64,000 bases of DNA from Flavobacterium sp. SLB02 (GCF_009664855.1 NZ_CP045928.1:682001-746000); one strand, 5' to 3'; positions 29,772-38,517 are shown, counted from the stretch's first letter. Numbers and translations: made by a program. Notes: generated by a model not told the origin, from the sequence alone.

Positions 29772-30830
29772 TTAATTTTCGGAAACTGTTATTTCAAACA
29801 TTTTGCTCCAGTTTTTACCCGTTACAAAAATGGTTTTAGTTTTAGGATTGTAAGCAATTCCGTTTAAAACATCATCTTTGGTTATTTTGGCATCCATAAA
29901 TTTTCTCAAACCAGACATGTCTAAAATTCCCTCAACGGCTCCTGATGTAGGGTTTACAACTGCAATAGCATCTTTAAACCATACATTGGTATAGATTTTT
30001 CCATTAATCCACTCTAACTCATTAATGGCTTTAATTTTTGAAGTTCCTGAATATACATTGATGTAATCTACCATTTTTTGAGTGGCAGGATCCATTTTCC
30101 AGATTTTCTCAGTTTTATCTGTTTGGTAAATGTATTTTCCATCATTTGTCATTCCCCAGCCTTCGATGTCTTTTTCGTAAGCAAAGGTTTTTTCCAGTTT
30201 TAAAGTATTAGCATCATAGATAAAACCTTTCTTATTTTGCCAGGTCAATTGAAACAATTTGCCGTTGATAAAGGTAATGCCTTCTCCAAAATATTGTTTA
30301 TCAAGATCAATTTGTTTGTAAACTTTTCCTGTTTTATAATCGTATTTTCTAATGTACGAAGCGCCTTCTTGTCCTGTACTTTCGTACAAAGTGTCTTTGT
30401 AAAACTCTAAACCTTCAGTAAAAGATAAGGTATCGTGAGCATATGTATTTACGATCTTATATTTTAAAGCTTTTGGTTCAACATCAGATACTAATTCGAT
30501 TCGTTTGGTTGCATCAGAAGAGTTTGATCCAAAATAAACAGTTGCTTTTAGATATTGGTATCCTAATTTTTGATCTTTTAAAGGGAAATTAAATTTTGAA
30601 GCTCCTTTTGTGCTTCCCACTTTTTTATCATTAACAAAGTAAACAATGCTGTCGATTTCTTTCGAATTTGGGTTCAAAATTCCAACAGAAAGTGCTTCTT
30701 TTTGGGTAAAATGAGCAGGAAAAGCAGAATCATCGATATTAAATAAAGAATTTTCACCTTTATTTTTATCTCCACATCCAATTAATGTGATTCCTAATAA
30801 AATGACAGTTAGGAAGTTATATTTTTTCAT
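29772..30830 (-). CDS. Glutaminyl-peptide cyclotransferase lipoprotein (plant/bacterial type)
   Basis: A 352-residue lipoprotein (VILLGITLIGCG lipobox) with an N-terminal Ig-like segment of about 100 residues and a five-bladed propeller of the Glu_cyclase_2 family: TEGLEFYKDTLYESTGQ, GEGITFINGKLFQLTW, EGWGMTNDGKYIYQTD and INELEWINGKIYTNVW. These enzymes make N-terminal pyroglutamate on exported proteins. In Bacteroidetes many exported proteins begin with Gln after signal cleavage (SAQ, AQ), which fits such an activity in the envelope; that link is inference. Confidence 0.88.
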   Translation of the reverse strand: MKKYNFLTVILLGITLIGCGDKNKGENSLFNIDDSAFPAHFTQKEALSVGILNPNSKEIDSIVYFVNDKKVGSTKGASKFNFPLKDQKLGYQYLKATVYFGSNSSDATKRIELVSDVEPKALKYKIVNTYAHDTLSFTEGLEFYKDTLYESTGQEGASYIRKYDYKTGKVYKQIDLDKQYFGEGITFINGKLFQLTWQNKKGFIYDANTLKLEKTFAYEKDIEGWGMTNDGKYIYQTDKTEKIWKMDPATQKMVDYINVYSGTSKIKAINELEWINGKIYTNVWFKDAIAVVNPTSGAVEGILDMSGLRKFMDAKITKDDVLNGIAYNPKTKTIFVTGKNWSKMFEITVSEN

Positions 30831-30885
30831 AGTTTAAAATTTGAATAAGCCAATATACGACGATATTTTTATAGCAACAAAGGTC

Positions 30886-30915
30886 TTGCAAAAATATAAA
30901 AAGATTGTATATTTG
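30886..30915 (+). promoter_or_regulatory. Promoter of the SRP RNA gene
   Basis: TTG at 30886-30888, 19 bases, then TATATTTG at 30908-30915: an ideal flavobacterial promoter. The -7 box predicts a start at about 30919-30920, exactly where the RNA helix begins. Confidence 0.8.
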
Positions 30916-30919
30916 CACC

Positions 30920-31012
30920 GGCAAGTCCTACACGACCAGCTCCTGCAGACTCCCCCAGGATGGGAACATAGCAAGGGTACGTGGTTGAGCGGTGCGATGT
31001 AGGTCGCTTGCC
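30920..31012 (+). ncRNA. ffs: Signal recognition particle RNA (small bacterial 4.5S type)
   Basis: About 93 bases. GGCAAG at 30920-30925 pairs with CTTGCC at 31007-31012, and the inner TCCTACA with TGTAGG continues the long helix. The apical domain AGGATGGGAACATAGCAAGG holds the asymmetric internal loop bound by Ffh, in the Bacteroidetes form. It acts in co-translational targeting of membrane proteins. The surrounding 464-base gap 30831-31294 also holds its promoter, two hairpin terminators and degenerate repeats. Confidence 0.92.
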
Positions 31013-31023
31013 ATTTTTTTTAT

Positions 31024-31048
31024 TCCCGATCTTTCGGGATTTTTTTTT
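31024..31048 (+). terminator. Intrinsic terminator of the SRP RNA
   Basis: TCCCGA / TCGGGA with loop TCTT, then a run of nine T. A weaker second hairpin with T tract (31068-31090: TCTTCC, TTAT, GGAGGA) follows and may act as a back-up. Confidence 0.85.
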
Positions 31049-31204
31049 AGAATTAATTTAAAAGTGGTCTTCCTTATGGAGGATTTTTTTATTTTTGGTA
31101 TTTCGTAAGTTAAAAGTTATTGGAGTAATCCTAAAACCTGTGGAGGGATAAAAAAAGTTAACTATAAAGAACGCTAAGTTTTTTTATTCTTTTTTTTGGG
31201 GAAA

Positions 31205-31240
31205 AGGCAAAGTTCGCAAAGCTTTGTGAAGTCTGCGGTA
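31205..31240 (-). repeat. Degenerate CTTTG-type intergenic repeat
   Basis: On the minus strand CTTTGCGAA and CTTTGCC recur with 8-9-base spacing, resembling the octamer arrays at 15427, 34996 and 60572. No promoter is evident for the downstream SDR gene. Confidence 0.35.
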
Positions 31241-31294
31241 AAAAAAAATAGTAATCTCTCATAACCTATAACTCAAAACTTATAACTTTTCAAA

Positions 31295-32098
31295 ATGAAT
31301 AAAGTCGTTTTAATTACCGGAGGATCCTCAGGGATTGGAAAATCAATTGGAGAATTTTTGCAAAAAAAAGGTTTTGTAGTCTACGGAACGAGCAGAAATC
31401 CTGAAAAAGTCCTGAATTCAGTTTTTCCATTGGTGGCTTTGGATGTTCGTAATGCTGAATCTATAAAATCAGCGGTGGCTAAAATCATTGCCAATTCAGG
31501 TCGGTTAGATGTGGTGATTAATAATGCAGGTGTTGGAATTACTGGTCCTCTGGAAGAAATTCCGACAGAGGAAATCAGGAATAATTTTGAAACCAACTTT
31601 TTTGGACCAATTGAAGTTATGAAAGCGGTGTTGCCACAAATGCGCGAGCAAAAATCAGGTTTGATTATTAATATTACTTCGATCGCCGGTTATATGGGAT
31701 TGCCTTACAGAAGTGTTTATTCGGCTTCTAAAGGAGCATTAGAGTTAATCACTGAGGCTTTGCGTATGGAAGTAAAGTCATTTGGAATCGAAATTACAAG
31801 CATTGCACCAGGCGATTTTGCTACTAATATTGCTTCGGGGCGTTATCATGCGCCGGTTATAGAGGGTTCAGCTTACGCAAAAGTCTACGGAGACAATCTT
31901 GCAACGATGAATGAACATGTAGATGCGGGAAGTAATCCTAACGAAATGGCCGAAGCGGTGTATAAAATCATGCAACAGAAAAAGCCAAACGTACACTATA
32001 AAGTGGGGGCGTTTATGCAGAAGTTTTCGATTGTTTTAAAACGTGCGCTTCCTGATAAAGTGTATGAAAAAATGCTAATGAACCATTATAAAATATAA
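31295..32098 (+). CDS. Short-chain dehydrogenase/reductase
   Basis: A 267-residue classical SDR with the NAD(P)-binding TGGSSGIGKSIG, NNAGVGI, a catalytic serine in NITSIAGYMG and the YSASK tetrad. An arginine after the first strand (GTSRNPEK) favours NADP. The C-terminal HYKVGAFMQKF segment is common in SDRs acting on lipids or retinoid-like substrates in annotations, but the substrate cannot be assigned. Confidence 0.9.
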   Translation: MNKVVLITGGSSGIGKSIGEFLQKKGFVVYGTSRNPEKVLNSVFPLVALDVRNAESIKSAVAKIIANSGRLDVVINNAGVGITGPLEEIPTEEIRNNFETNFFGPIEVMKAVLPQMREQKSGLIINITSIAGYMGLPYRSVYSASKGALELITEALRMEVKSFGIEITSIAPGDFATNIASGRYHAPVIEGSAYAKVYGDNLATMNEHVDAGSNPNEMAEAVYKIMQQKKPNVHYKVGAFMQKFSIVLKRALPDKVYEKMLMNHYKI

Positions 32099-32125
32099 TA
32101 AATGAATGGGGAGCGAAATTTGAAG

Positions 32126-33433
32126 TTATTCTACAGGAATAAAAATATCAAATTTTGCTCCATGATTTAAAACGCCTTCTGCTTTAATAAATCCGTTGTG
32201 ATTTTCTACGATTCGTTTTACAATTGTTAAGCCAATTCCGGTGCTTTTTAAAGGTTTTGTGTGCAATGCCTGAAAGAGCCCGAATATTTTTTCGTTGTAC
32301 AATTGGTCAAATCCAATACCATTATCGGAAATGGTTATTTTGTAATATTTAGTAAGCGGCGAAAGCTTGTCGAGCTGACCATTTGTAATTTCTGCGGCTA
32401 CTGTAATGATTAAATCTCGGTCAGGACTGGCGAATTTCAATGAATTGCTAATCAGGTTATAAAGTAATTGTCTGAATTGAAATTCGATTACAGAGAGTTT
32501 GCCTAATTTCTGTATATCAAAAACTACATTTTTGTTTTCGAACTCGTCTGTAAGATCTTCGATAACATCGCTGGCTATGTTGTTTAAGTCTTTTACTTCG
32601 AACTTTCTGTCATCAAATTTTGTTTTAGAATAAATCAAAAGGTCGTTGATCAGGTTTTGCATTCGGTACGCTGACGTTTTGATTTTATGAAATGCAGTTT
32701 TGCCTTTTTCGGATAAATTAGTGACTTCTTCGCGTTCAATAGTGTCGGTAAAAAGCTGGATTTTACGCAAAGGCTCCTGAAGATCGTGACTTGAGATGTA
32801 ATTGAAAGCCTCCAGTTCGCTGTTCATTTTCTCGAGCGAAAGATTTTTCTCGATGAGTTTTTTCTTGAAATCTGAGTTTAATTTTTCGGCTTCATTTTTT
32901 TCGACTTGAGTTTTTTCAAGCAGATGGTTTTTTTCTTCGAGTATTTTTTTGCTTTCTAGTTTTTGTTCTATTGCTGCAAGATGAAATGAGATAAGTTCAG
33001 CAAATAAATTGAACATTTCACTGATTTTAAACTCTTTAAGGTTGTTTGGTTTTGGGTCTATGGCGCATAATGTACCAAAGAAACTGCCGTCCTGACGTAT
33101 AATGGGTACTGAAATGTAGCTTTGTAATTTGTACATAGCAGGAGTATGGTGGTCGTGATACTCTTTGTCTTCACTTACATTATCAATTATGACAGGTTTT
33201 GGGTTTTGCCTGATTTCGTCGCAAATTGTTGTTTTTATTTTTAATTCGTCTCCGGGTTTTAAGCCAAAAAGTACATTGTCCTGAACGCTGCAGGTAATCC
33301 ATCGATCCTCAGTAACTCTTGCTATTGCTGCAAAACCCATTCCGGTAGTCTGGCAAATAACGTTAAGTAGATTGGGGACAATTGATATGTTCTCGATATT
33401 GATTATATCTTGTTTGAAATGATCTTCTAGCAC
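32126..33433 (-). CDS. GAF-domain sensor histidine kinase
   Basis: A soluble 435-residue kinase: a GAF domain at about 15-160 (SYISVPIIRQDGSFFGTLCAIDP), a coiled-coil linker (about 160-205), a phytochrome-type HisKA with SSHDLQEPLRKIQLF (His216) and HATPase_c with NLISNSLKF, DNGIGFD and GIGLTIVKRIVENH. No membrane helix. Such kinases usually act through an orphan single-domain response regulator; none is adjacent. Ligand of the GAF domain is unknown. Confidence 0.9.
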   Translation of the reverse strand: MLEDHFKQDIINIENISIVPNLLNVICQTTGMGFAAIARVTEDRWITCSVQDNVLFGLKPGDELKIKTTICDEIRQNPKPVIIDNVSEDKEYHDHHTPAMYKLQSYISVPIIRQDGSFFGTLCAIDPKPNNLKEFKISEMFNLFAELISFHLAAIEQKLESKKILEEKNHLLEKTQVEKNEAEKLNSDFKKKLIEKNLSLEKMNSELEAFNYISSHDLQEPLRKIQLFTDTIEREEVTNLSEKGKTAFHKIKTSAYRMQNLINDLLIYSKTKFDDRKFEVKDLNNIASDVIEDLTDEFENKNVVFDIQKLGKLSVIEFQFRQLLYNLISNSLKFASPDRDLIITVAAEITNGQLDKLSPLTKYYKITISDNGIGFDQLYNEKIFGLFQALHTKPLKSTGIGLTIVKRIVENHNGFIKAEGVLNHGAKFDIFIPVE

Positions 33434-33564
33434 TTGTATGGGAGGGATTTTTAATTTTTAAAAGTACAAAAATAAAACTAGTTTTTCGGCTAAAGGTGTT
33501 TTGACTATAGTTAAGGTATTTAGAATTATTTTTTACTTTTTTATTTTATGGAAATTATAAATTG

Positions 33565-33572
33565 TAATTTTG
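33565..33572 (+). promoter_or_regulatory. Candidate -7 box for the fsa transcript
   Basis: TAATTTTG is an exact TAnnTTTG match. It lies 175 bases before the fsa ATG, so the transcript would carry a long leader that includes a GTGAAG/CTTCAC hairpin and the repeat at 33641-33714. Confidence 0.5.
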
Positions 33573-33640
33573 CACCGAATTTTGCGTGAAGGATTACTTC
33601 ACTTAGTTTTTATTTTTAATAAGAGTTCAGTGAACTTCGT

Positions 33641-33714
33641 TTGAGGCAGTATCCTTTTGTGAAGTGAAACGAAACAAAAGATAAAGCCGAAAGCCCGACC
33701 CGGAGGGACACGCC
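33641..33714 (+). repeat. Palindromic intergenic element, copy B
   Basis: Hairpin arms TATCCTTTTGT (33650-33660) and ACAAAAGATA (33674-33683), then a GC-rich block (AAAGCCGAAAGCCCGACC, GGAGGGACACGCCC). Arms and right block align with copy A. It sits in the predicted fsa leader in the 313-base gap 33434-33746. Confidence 0.6.
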
Positions 33715-33746
33715 CAAAACAGGAACACAATTAAATAGATATAATT

Positions 33747-34403
33747 ATGAAATTTTTTATTGACACAGCTAATTTAGCTCAGATTAAAGAAGCACAGGCT
33801 TTAGGTGTTTTAGATGGTGTAACGACTAACCCATCTTTGATGGCAAAAGAAGGAATTACCGGAAAAAACAACATTTTGAAGCATTATGTAGATATTTGCA
33901 ACCTTGTTGAAGGTGATGTAAGTGCTGAAGTTAATGCGCTGGATTATGATGGAATGATCAAAGAAGGTGAAGAGTTAGCTGAATTACATGACCAGATCGT
34001 AGTGAAATTACCTATGACTAAGGAAGGTGTAATGGCTGCGAAATATTTTTCGGATAAAGGAATTAAAACTAATGTAACACTTGTGTTTTCTGCAGGTCAG
34101 GCTTTATTGGCTGCAAAAGCAGGAGCTACTTATGTTTCTCCTTTTATTGGTCGTTTGGATGATGTTTCTACAGACGGTTTGAATTTAATTCAGGAAATTA
34201 GAGAAATTTATGATAACTACGGTTACGAGACTCAAATTTTGGCAGCTTCTGTGCGTCATACAATGCATATTGTAAACTGTGCTAAAATTGGTGCTGATGT
34301 TATGACTGGACCTCTTTCTGCAATTTATGGATTGTTGAAACACCCGTTGACTGATATTGGATTGGCTCAGTTTGTAGCTGATTTTGAAAAGGGAAATAAA
34401 TAA
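33747..34403 (+). CDS. fsa: Fructose-6-phosphate aldolase / small transaldolase
   Basis: A 218-residue class I aldolase of the TalC/Fsa subfamily. The N-terminus [28 protein letters not shown], the Schiff-base lysine in [11 protein letters not shown], and [10 protein letters not shown] with AASVRH are all present. Members of this size act either as fructose-6-phosphate aldolase or as transaldolase in the pentose phosphate pathway, and a few residues decide which; that was not resolved here. Strong terminator downstream and a long predicted leader upstream. Confidence 0.92.
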   Translation: MKFFIDTANLAQIKEAQALGVLDGVTTNPSLMAKEGITGKNNILKHYVDICNLVEGDVSAEVNALDYDGMIKEGEELAELHDQIVVKLPMTKEGVMAAKYFSDKGIKTNVTLVFSAGQALLAAKAGATYVSPFIGRLDDVSTDGLNLIQEIREIYDNYGYETQILAASVRHTMHIVNCAKIGADVMTGPLSAIYGLLKHPLTDIGLAQFVADFEKGNK

Positions 34404-34429
34404 GAATCAGATCTTTATAAGTTAAAAAT

Positions 34430-34465
34430 CGTCATCCTTGTAAAAAGGGTGACGTTTTTTTTTTT
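34430..34465 (+). terminator. Intrinsic terminator after fsa
   Basis: Ten-bp stem CGTCATCCTT / AAGGGTGACG with one G-T pair, followed by eleven T. Confidence 0.9.
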
Positions 34466-34494
34466 ACTTTTATGTGTCTCAAAAAGAAATACAT

Positions 34495-34992
34495 ATGAAA
34501 AAAGTTGTACTGGTTTTTGTGTTTTTGTTTATTGGTTTATCGATTAGTGCACAAGCTGCTAAAATAAAAAAAGAGGTTAGTGAGGCTGGCGATGTAGCGA
34601 GTTTTGAACTGGATTGTTCATTGCAATTTCAGACGCTTGCAAAAGGCTTGCGTTATAATATTACGCGACACGAATTTAAAGGTCCGGAATTGAAAAATTC
34701 GTACCGATTGTTACTGGTAATGGATGGTTTTTATTCGAAAACACTCAATAAAACCATGACTATTTCGGCTGTTTTAAGTGACGGAACGATTATCGAGGCT
34801 AAAAAAATCATTGAAGATGACGGTTTTTTTGATGGTGCCTGCACGTTGAAAATAAAAGATCCAAAAGCACTCTTAGAGGCCAATATTGATAAGGTTATTG
34901 TTCATGCTGATAAAGATGTTGTTTATATCTTATCGGAGCAAAATAAAAGTACTTTTAAAAAGAATCTGAGCAATATTATTAATGCTAAATAG
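34495..34992 (+). CDS. Small secreted protein of unknown function
   Basis: A 165-residue protein from the ATG at 34495. Signal peptide VFVFLFIGLSISAQ, then a mature part with one short hydrophobic core and two cysteines (ELDCSLQF and GACTLKI) that could pair in the periplasm. No family was recognised. A GTG at 34474 adds seven residues before the signal peptide and is less likely. It is followed by an octamer repeat and a bidirectional terminator. Confidence 0.7.
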   Translation: MKKVVLVFVFLFIGLSISAQAAKIKKEVSEAGDVASFELDCSLQFQTLAKGLRYNITRHEFKGPELKNSYRLLLVMDGFYSKTLNKTMTISAVLSDGTIIEAKKIIEDDGFFDGACTLKIKDPKALLEANIDKVIVHADKDVVYILSEQNKSTFKKNLSNIINAK

Positions 34993-34995
34993 GAG

Positions 34996-35035
34996 GGGCA
35001 AAGGTTCAGAGGTACAGAGGTTCAAAGGGACAAAG
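34996..35035 (+). repeat. Intergenic octamer array
   Basis: Five contiguous 8-base units, including GTTCAGAG and GTTCAAAG, in exact register. On the opposite strand the consensus is CTYTGNNC, the same pattern as at 15427-15458 and 60572-60659. Confidence 0.65.
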
Positions 35036-35064
35036 GTTATTGGGTGATATTTTAGAGCAAAAAA

Positions 35065-35103
35065 AATCCCAAATTTCAATTTTGTGGATTGGAATTTGGG
35101 ATT
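35065..35103. terminator. Bidirectional terminator
   Basis: About 15-bp stem (AATCCCAAATTTCAA with TTGGAATTTGGGATT, one wobble pair), flanked by A and T runs, between the secreted protein (+) and the MFS permease (-). Confidence 0.88.
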
Positions 35104-35127
35104 TTTTTTATGTTTTTATAATTTGTC

Positions 35128-36597
35128 TTAGTGACCTCCGCCACCGCCTTCAACATGGTTAATTCCTTGTCTTTTTAATATTTTAGGACAGTAGAAACCG
35201 TAGAATCCTAAATAGGCAAAACCAAGTAAGGGAACGATGTAAGAGAAGTGTGTCCAGGTGATTCCGAAGATTCCTCCAGGGCTTGTAAGGTCGATATCGC
35301 AGATGCTTCCTTGAATTAATGGAATAACCCCTCCTCCTAAAATCATCATAATTAAGAACGAAGATGCTTTTCCTGTGTTTTTACCTAATCCTGCGATCGC
35401 TAAATCGAAGATTGATGGCCACATGATAGATAGGAATAAACCTCCTGAGATAAAGAAGAATTTAGCAATTGATGGGTCTGGCCAGGCTAATCCGGCAAGC
35501 ATCATTAATAATCCTGATATTCCGAAAAGCATTAAAGTTTTTCCGGCATTTTTACCACCTACAAAACTTACGGCTATAAATAATAAAATCCAGATTGGGT
35601 AAATGTAAAATGCAGAAACATCGTGTGCAGCAAAAATGTTAGCTCCAATAATTACTCCAAAGGCTAATGCAGGAACAATGAATTTTAATGCTGTATTTAC
35701 AAGGTTTGAAGTGTTGAAAACGTTAACACCACCATTCCAGCGACCAATCATTAAGCTTCCCCAGTAAAGGGCAATAAAAGGTGCGATGGCATCTTCGAGT
35801 ACATTACCGAATTCTGCAGTATGCAATAAAGCTGGTAAATTACTAATGATTGTTACCTCAGTACCAACGTAAATAAAGATTCCTAACATTCCCAAATATA
35901 GTTGTGGATAATCTGAAATGTTGAATTTTTCGTGTGCTACTTTAACTACTTCTTCCTCTTCTTTTGCAGGATCTTCGATTTTAGAGAAGTTCATGAAAAT
36001 GGCCACTGCAATAAAAGCAAGTCCTAAAATGATGAAAGGCAGTTTGATATCTTCTAATGAAAGTGAAGTGTTTTTGTTGTCACCCATTCCAAACAAAGCA
36101 ATTCCTAAAAGGATAGCTCCAATGGTTGTCCCGAAAGAGTTGATACCTCCGGCTAATGTTAAACGGTGCGCTCCTGTTGCAGGACTTCCCATTTTAATGG
36201 CCAATGGATTGGCTACAATTTGCTGGATTGAAAATCCTAAACCTACAGTAAATAAAGCGGTTAAGAAAAATGGAAAACTTTCCATTGTTGCAGCAGGAAT
36301 GAATAAAAATGATCCAACTGCTGAAAGAAGTAAACCTGCAGAAAGGGTTTTTTTATATCCGAATTTTTGTAAAACGTCTAATTTTAAAGATACTAAAAAG
36401 AAAATCATTGATCCTACAAAGTACGCCGCATAAAATGCCCAGGCTACTAATTGTGATTGAACCTGAGATAAAGTAAATACTTTTTTGAATACGGGAATCA
36501 GGATATCATTGGCCGAACCAACAAAACCCCAAAAGAAGAAAACAATTATCAACGAGATAAACTGTCCCCATTTGGTTTGAACATTTTCTGAACTCAT
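35128..36597 (-). CDS. MFS sugar permease, probable GlcNAc/chitin-derived sugar transporter
   Basis: A 489-residue inner-membrane carrier with about twelve helices. The N-terminus (FFFWGFVGSANDILIPVFKKVF) and FFLTALFTVGLGFSIQQIVANPL fit the fucose-permease (FHS/GluP/NagP) branch of the major facilitator family. The tail ends in a glycine run and His. It sits at the edge of the chitin locus beside its two-component system. Its upstream region has the same spaced repeats as both susC genes, strong support for a role in taking GlcNAc into the cytoplasm. Substrate is inferred, not shown. Confidence 0.9.
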   Translation of the reverse strand: MSSENVQTKWGQFISLIIVFFFWGFVGSANDILIPVFKKVFTLSQVQSQLVAWAFYAAYFVGSMIFFLVSLKLDVLQKFGYKKTLSAGLLLSAVGSFLFIPAATMESFPFFLTALFTVGLGFSIQQIVANPLAIKMGSPATGAHRLTLAGGINSFGTTIGAILLGIALFGMGDNKNTSLSLEDIKLPFIILGLAFIAVAIFMNFSKIEDPAKEEEEVVKVAHEKFNISDYPQLYLGMLGIFIYVGTEVTIISNLPALLHTAEFGNVLEDAIAPFIALYWGSLMIGRWNGGVNVFNTSNLVNTALKFIVPALAFGVIIGANIFAAHDVSAFYIYPIWILLFIAVSFVGGKNAGKTLMLFGISGLLMMLAGLAWPDPSIAKFFFISGGLFLSIMWPSIFDLAIAGLGKNTGKASSFLIMMILGGGVIPLIQGSICDIDLTSPGGIFGITWTHFSYIVPLLGFAYLGFYGFYCPKILKRQGINHVEGGGGGH

Positions 36598-36641
36598 AAT
36601 TTAAGAGGTTAATTTTTTATTTTATTGTTTTTTGAAGACCG

Positions 36642-36728
36642 TAAATATATTTGTTAAGTATATCAAAAAAAAATAAAAAGGCACAAATAATGTTAAATTT
36701 AAACCAACGGCGTCATTTTTTCAACAAT
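36642..36728 (-). promoter_or_regulatory. Chitin-locus operator and promoter before the MFS gene
   Basis: Minus strand, in order: ATTGTTGA (36721-36728), GCCGTTGGTTTAA (36699-36711), a weaker TTATTTGT about 21 bases on, then -7-like TATATTTA (36642-36649). Spacings from the first box to the second (17) and from the second to the -7 box (62) equal those before susC1 and susC2. Confidence 0.7.
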
Positions 36729-36773
36729 GTGTTAATTTTTACCGACTTAGAAAATGAATTTAAATGTTAAAGT

Positions 36774-37475
36774 TTATTCTAAAATTTTGTTTTTGACCTC
36801 TTTGCTGTAGTTTCTGCCTATCGGAATGGTATAAGATTGTATCTGAATACGGTTTCCTTCGATAGATTTTACCTTATTTAAGGCAATTACGTAAGATTTA
36901 TGGATGCGCAAAAAGCGATCAGCAGGTAATTCTTCTGACAAAGATGTCAGTGATTTATGGGTAATATAGGTTTTATCAGGAGTAACTACTTTGATGTATT
37001 CTTTCATTCCTTCGACAAATAGAATTTCTTCAATATTAATTTTCATCATTTTTTTATCGACCTTGATAAAAATATGCGAATCGCCTTTTGTGGTTTCGAC
37101 TTTAATATTGTTTTTTAAATTGTATTCGGTGGTGATTTTATTAATGCATTTTATAAAACGTGGTAACGGAATAGGTTTTACTAAATAATCTAAAACATCA
37201 AGATCATAGCTTTCTGCAGCAAATTCCCTAAAAGCAGTGGTGATGATAACTTTGGTTTTATTTTCGATTAAACTAATGAGTTCAAAACCTGTCATCATAG
37301 GCATGTTGATGTCAAGAAATACGGCATCGACAGTAGTACTGTTTATAAAATCGAGCGCTTCCAGAGAATTATTGAATGTGCCAATTACCTCAAAATCTGT
37401 AAAATTTGTAAAATAATTTTGCAGGACTTTGATAGCCAATGGCTCATCGTCAATCAACACGCATTTAATCTTCAT
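36774..37475 (-). CDS. LytTR-type response regulator of the chitin locus
   Basis: From the ATG at 37475, 233 residues: receiver domain (IDDEPLA, FLDINMPMM with phospho-acceptor Asp55) and a C-terminal LytTR DNA-binding domain (about 130-230: EEILFVEGMKEYIKV, FLRIHKSYVIALNKV, IPIGRNY). LytTR proteins bind pairs of 9-bp direct repeats about 21 bp apart, which fits the repeats before susC1, susC2 and the MFS gene. A TTG at 37481 would add two residues. The start overlaps the 3' end of the kinase gene by 11 bases, so the pair is translated together. In F. johnsoniae an equivalent two-component system belongs to the chitin locus. Confidence 0.92.
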   Translation of the reverse strand: MKIKCVLIDDEPLAIKVLQNYFTNFTDFEVIGTFNNSLEALDFINSTTVDAVFLDINMPMMTGFELISLIENKTKVIITTAFREFAAESYDLDVLDYLVKPIPLPRFIKCINKITTEYNLKNNIKVETTKGDSHIFIKVDKKMMKINIEEILFVEGMKEYIKVVTPDKTYITHKSLTSLSEELPADRFLRIHKSYVIALNKVKSIEGNRIQIQSYTIPIGRNYSKEVKNKILE

Positions 37476-38517
37476 TATCAATAGGTATTTGCAAACGAAT
37501 TATATAGTAATTTAACTTCGTTGTATGTTTTAAACTGAAATTGTTTTTGTAAATTAATTTTAATCTTTTTTTTGTATTGACTAAACCAATTCCGCCTTTA
37601 GCATTAAGATTTTGTGAATTTACAAAATTATTTAAGATTTCAAAATCTAACAATTTATTGTCGATGACTTTACAATTAATCTTAATTTTTAGATTATTGT
37701 TGTTGATTCCTCCGTGTTTAAAGGCGTTTTCGACCAATGAGATGAATATCAATGGGGGTACAACAATATCTTCTATATTCGATTCGAGATTGACTGTAAC
37801 TTCTACATTCTCAAAGCGTAACTTCTCGATTTCGATATAATTCTGAATATAATCAATTTCTTTAATTAATGGAACAAATTTGGTTCCTTTTACATCATAT
37901 AAAACATATTCCATCAAATTTGATAGTTTTATAATAACATCCGGAACTTTATCAGAAGATTCTAATGATAAAGCGTATAAATTATTTAAGGTATTGAAAA
38001 AGAAATGCGGCTGAATTTGATTTTCAAGGTATTTTAATTTGATTTTAAACTGGTTTTCTCTTAAAGACCTGTTTCGTTCTCTTTCGCGAAGCCATGTCAA
38101 AGTAAGGTAAACAGATGATGCCATAGCCAGAACGTACAACTCTCCGATACAAACTGCCAGAATATGATTAATATCAAAAGGATGGTACTCTCTATTGGCT
38201 TCCGGCCAGATGTTTTCCGATATAATATAATAGGTCAAAGCTGTTTTTAGCAGATAGATTCCAAAAAGGCTTGATATTAATGCGAGGGTATAGGTAATAT
38301 ATTTTTGTTTCAGTACATATTTGGGCACCAAAACAAAAAGGTTAAAATAGACTAAGGGAATGTGCAGTGAGAACTCAATTAAGTTTGATTTAAACGAATA
38401 AGGATAGTCATTAAAGTACGCTCCCCATCGTAAAAAGTTAAGAGTGAAATAGCTACCCCAAAACCAAACATGATTTTTAAGCTTAATATCAAATTTTAAT
38501 TTTTGAATTTCGGTCAA
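37465..38517 (-). CDS. LytS/YehU-type sensor histidine kinase of the chitin locus
   Basis: A 350-residue membrane kinase: four hydrophobic helices in the first 150 residues (FNLFVLVPKYVL, YTLALISSLFGIYLLKTAL, VLAMASSVYLTL), then a His_kinase domain with LENQIQPHFFFNTLNNLYAL (phospho-acceptor His) and an ATPase part with VPPLIFISLVENAFKHG and GGIGLVNTKKRL. No large periplasmic sensor, so it may sense a membrane partner or a cytoplasmic sugar. The start is taken as TTG at 38517 because no ATG precedes the first helix. It shares the divergent gap 38518-38787 with susC1. Confidence 0.9.
   Translation of the reverse strand: MTEIQKLKFDIKLKNHVWFWGSYFTLNFLRWGAYFNDYPYSFKSNLIEFSLHIPLVYFNLFVLVPKYVLKQKYITYTLALISSLFGIYLLKTALTYYIISENIWPEANREYHPFDINHILAVCIGELYVLAMASSVYLTLTWLRERERNRSLRENQFKIKLKYLENQIQPHFFFNTLNNLYALSLESSDKVPDVIIKLSNLMEYVLYDVKGTKFVPLIKEIDYIQNYIEIEKLRFENVEVTVNLESNIEDIVVPPLIFISLVENAFKHGGINNNNLKIKINCKVIDNKLLDFEILNNFVNSQNLNAKGGIGLVNTKKRLKLIYKNNFSLKHTTKLNYYIIRLQIPIDNED

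Noticed and set aside
34996..35035. CRISPR array
   Set aside because: The period is 8 bases with no spacers and no cas genes nearby.
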